From: Clostridium gallinarum
GTDB lineage: Bacteria; Bacillota; Clostridia; Clostridiales; Clostridiaceae
Assembly (NCBI RefSeq): GCF_014836325.1
Contig: NZ_JACSQZ010000014.1
Coordinates: forward strand, 1-64,000
Direction: 5' to 3'
Length of the DNA: 64,000 nucleotides
In this document: positions 63,532 through 64,000 of the stretch, in pieces
How the letters are laid out: every line of letters begins with the position of its first letter
Position numbering within the stretch: position 1 is the stretch's first letter
The notes under the pieces: generated by a model
Databases searched by the model: none
The model's input: the letters and a program-made list of their open reading frames with translations, nothing else
Told to the model about the DNA's origin: nothing
Position numbers and translations under genes: made by a program

Positions 63532-64000
63532 TTACTCTTTTGTTAAAATATCTAATGTATGAGCTCCTGCTCCTAATAATTCAGGTCTTTCACAGGTTGA
63601 TAAATGATATTCAACAAAGATTTTAAAAGTTTCTTCATCCATTGCATTTAAAGTTGGTCTCATATAGTTAGCTGGTCCATCTGCTGAAATTATCTTTACT
63701 CTTTTTACCCCTGCTGCATCATTTATTTTATTAATATCTTCAAGTCTTACATAATCATATAGATCTTCTGGACTTGATTTCACATGAAAATTTTCATCAA
63801 GTTTTCCATTTTCAATAGCTTTTTTTATGTTATTTTCTTTAAATCCATATGTTATTACACTATACTCATTCATAAGATATGCAACTAATATTTTCCCACC
63901 AACTTTAGTTACTCTCTTTGCTTCTTCTAAAGCTCTTATTTTATCTTCAAGTGTATATAAATGATACATTGGTCCAAAAACTAATGTCATATCAAAAGTA
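63532..64000 (-). CDS. SAM-dependent methyltransferase, C-terminal part (cut by window edge)
   Basis: Class I methyltransferase, of which the last 156 or so residues are present. The visible part starts with TFDMTLVFGPMYHLYT, followed by KIRALEEAKRVTKVGGKIL (the motif after the SAM site in ubiE-like enzymes). The upstream half, with the glycine-rich SAM loop, lies outside the window, so the ATG at 63990 is internal. Substrate unknown. Its terminator is at 63430-63475. Confidence 0.85.
   Translation of the reverse strand, partial: TFDMTLVFGPMYHLYTLEDKIRALEEAKRVTKVGGKILVAYLMNEYSVITYGFKENNIKKAIENGKLDENFHVKSSPEDLYDYVRLEDINKINDAAGVKRVKIISADGPANYMRPTLNAMDEETFKIFVEYHLSTCERPELLGAGAHTLDILTKE

Overview
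The window is very AT-rich, gene-dense DNA that looks like a low-GC Firmicute, most likely Clostridium sensu stricto close to C. perfringens or C. baratii. That placement is inferred from base composition, strong AGGAGG ribosome sites, clostridial riboswitches (SAM-I, preQ1-I, ykkC class), the queuine salvage operon, and sugar uptake by PTS and ABC systems. No rRNA, tRNA, CRISPR array or prophage was seen. Most genes lie on the minus strand.

Region by region. 1-7 kb: an FtsH-like protease, an HsmA-type membrane protein with a divergent partner sharing two near-identical operators, a chemotaxis receptor, and an ECF sigma/DUF4179 pair. 7-10 kb: the copper operon copA-csoR with a GC-rich CsoR operator. 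10-16.4 kb: a cell-wall amidase, AlaX editing protein, class A beta-lactamase-like lipoprotein, and metN-metI-metQ behind a SAM-I riboswitch. 16.4-24.6 kb: small accessory genes (DUF503, HD hydrolase, ASCH, VOC, a run of small membrane and secreted proteins, a MATE remnant, an amidinotransferase-fold enzyme, a self-inhibited Fic protein). 24.7-31.6 kb: maltose/maltodextrin regulon malEFG-malR-malQ plus a PucR-type regulator, all preceded by similar MalR-like operators. 32-37.3 kb: bglP-bglA-licT under a LicT antiterminator/terminator. 37.4-40 kb: preQ1-I riboswitch, then queK-qrtT-queL, which salvage queuine to preQ1. 40.8-48.9 kb: two paralogous cassettes of alpha-glucoside PTS EIICB plus GH4 6-phospho-glucosidase, flanked by two RpiR regulators. 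49-50.7 kb: a ykkC (guanidine-I type) riboswitch ahead of a GNAT acetyltransferase and a CPBP protease.

50.7-63.2 kb is a type I restriction-modification island in minus-strand order hsdM, hsdS, an overlapping DUF3990/DUF3791-like pair, a tyrosine recombinase, a silent hsdS half-gene, a wrecked SIR2-like gene, an Rpn-type nuclease, a decayed second copy of the recombinase, a small unknown gene and hsdR. The silent half-gene begins at a 28-bp sequence identical to the middle of the active hsdS, and at least two further hsdS 3' relics are present. I read it as a locus that reshuffles the second DNA-recognition domain of HsdS. The window ends inside a SAM methyltransferase gene.

Two families of dispersed non-coding elements stand out. 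One (copies near 6.3, 18.7, 23.9, 31.7 and 40.1 kb, plus a half copy at 22.35 kb) is a long hairpin with a conserved apical segment; its stem differs between copies yet stays paired, and two copies share a putative promoter. The other (near 1.8, 14.3, 16.8 and 24.7 kb) is an AT-rich palindromic element that ends next to stop codons.
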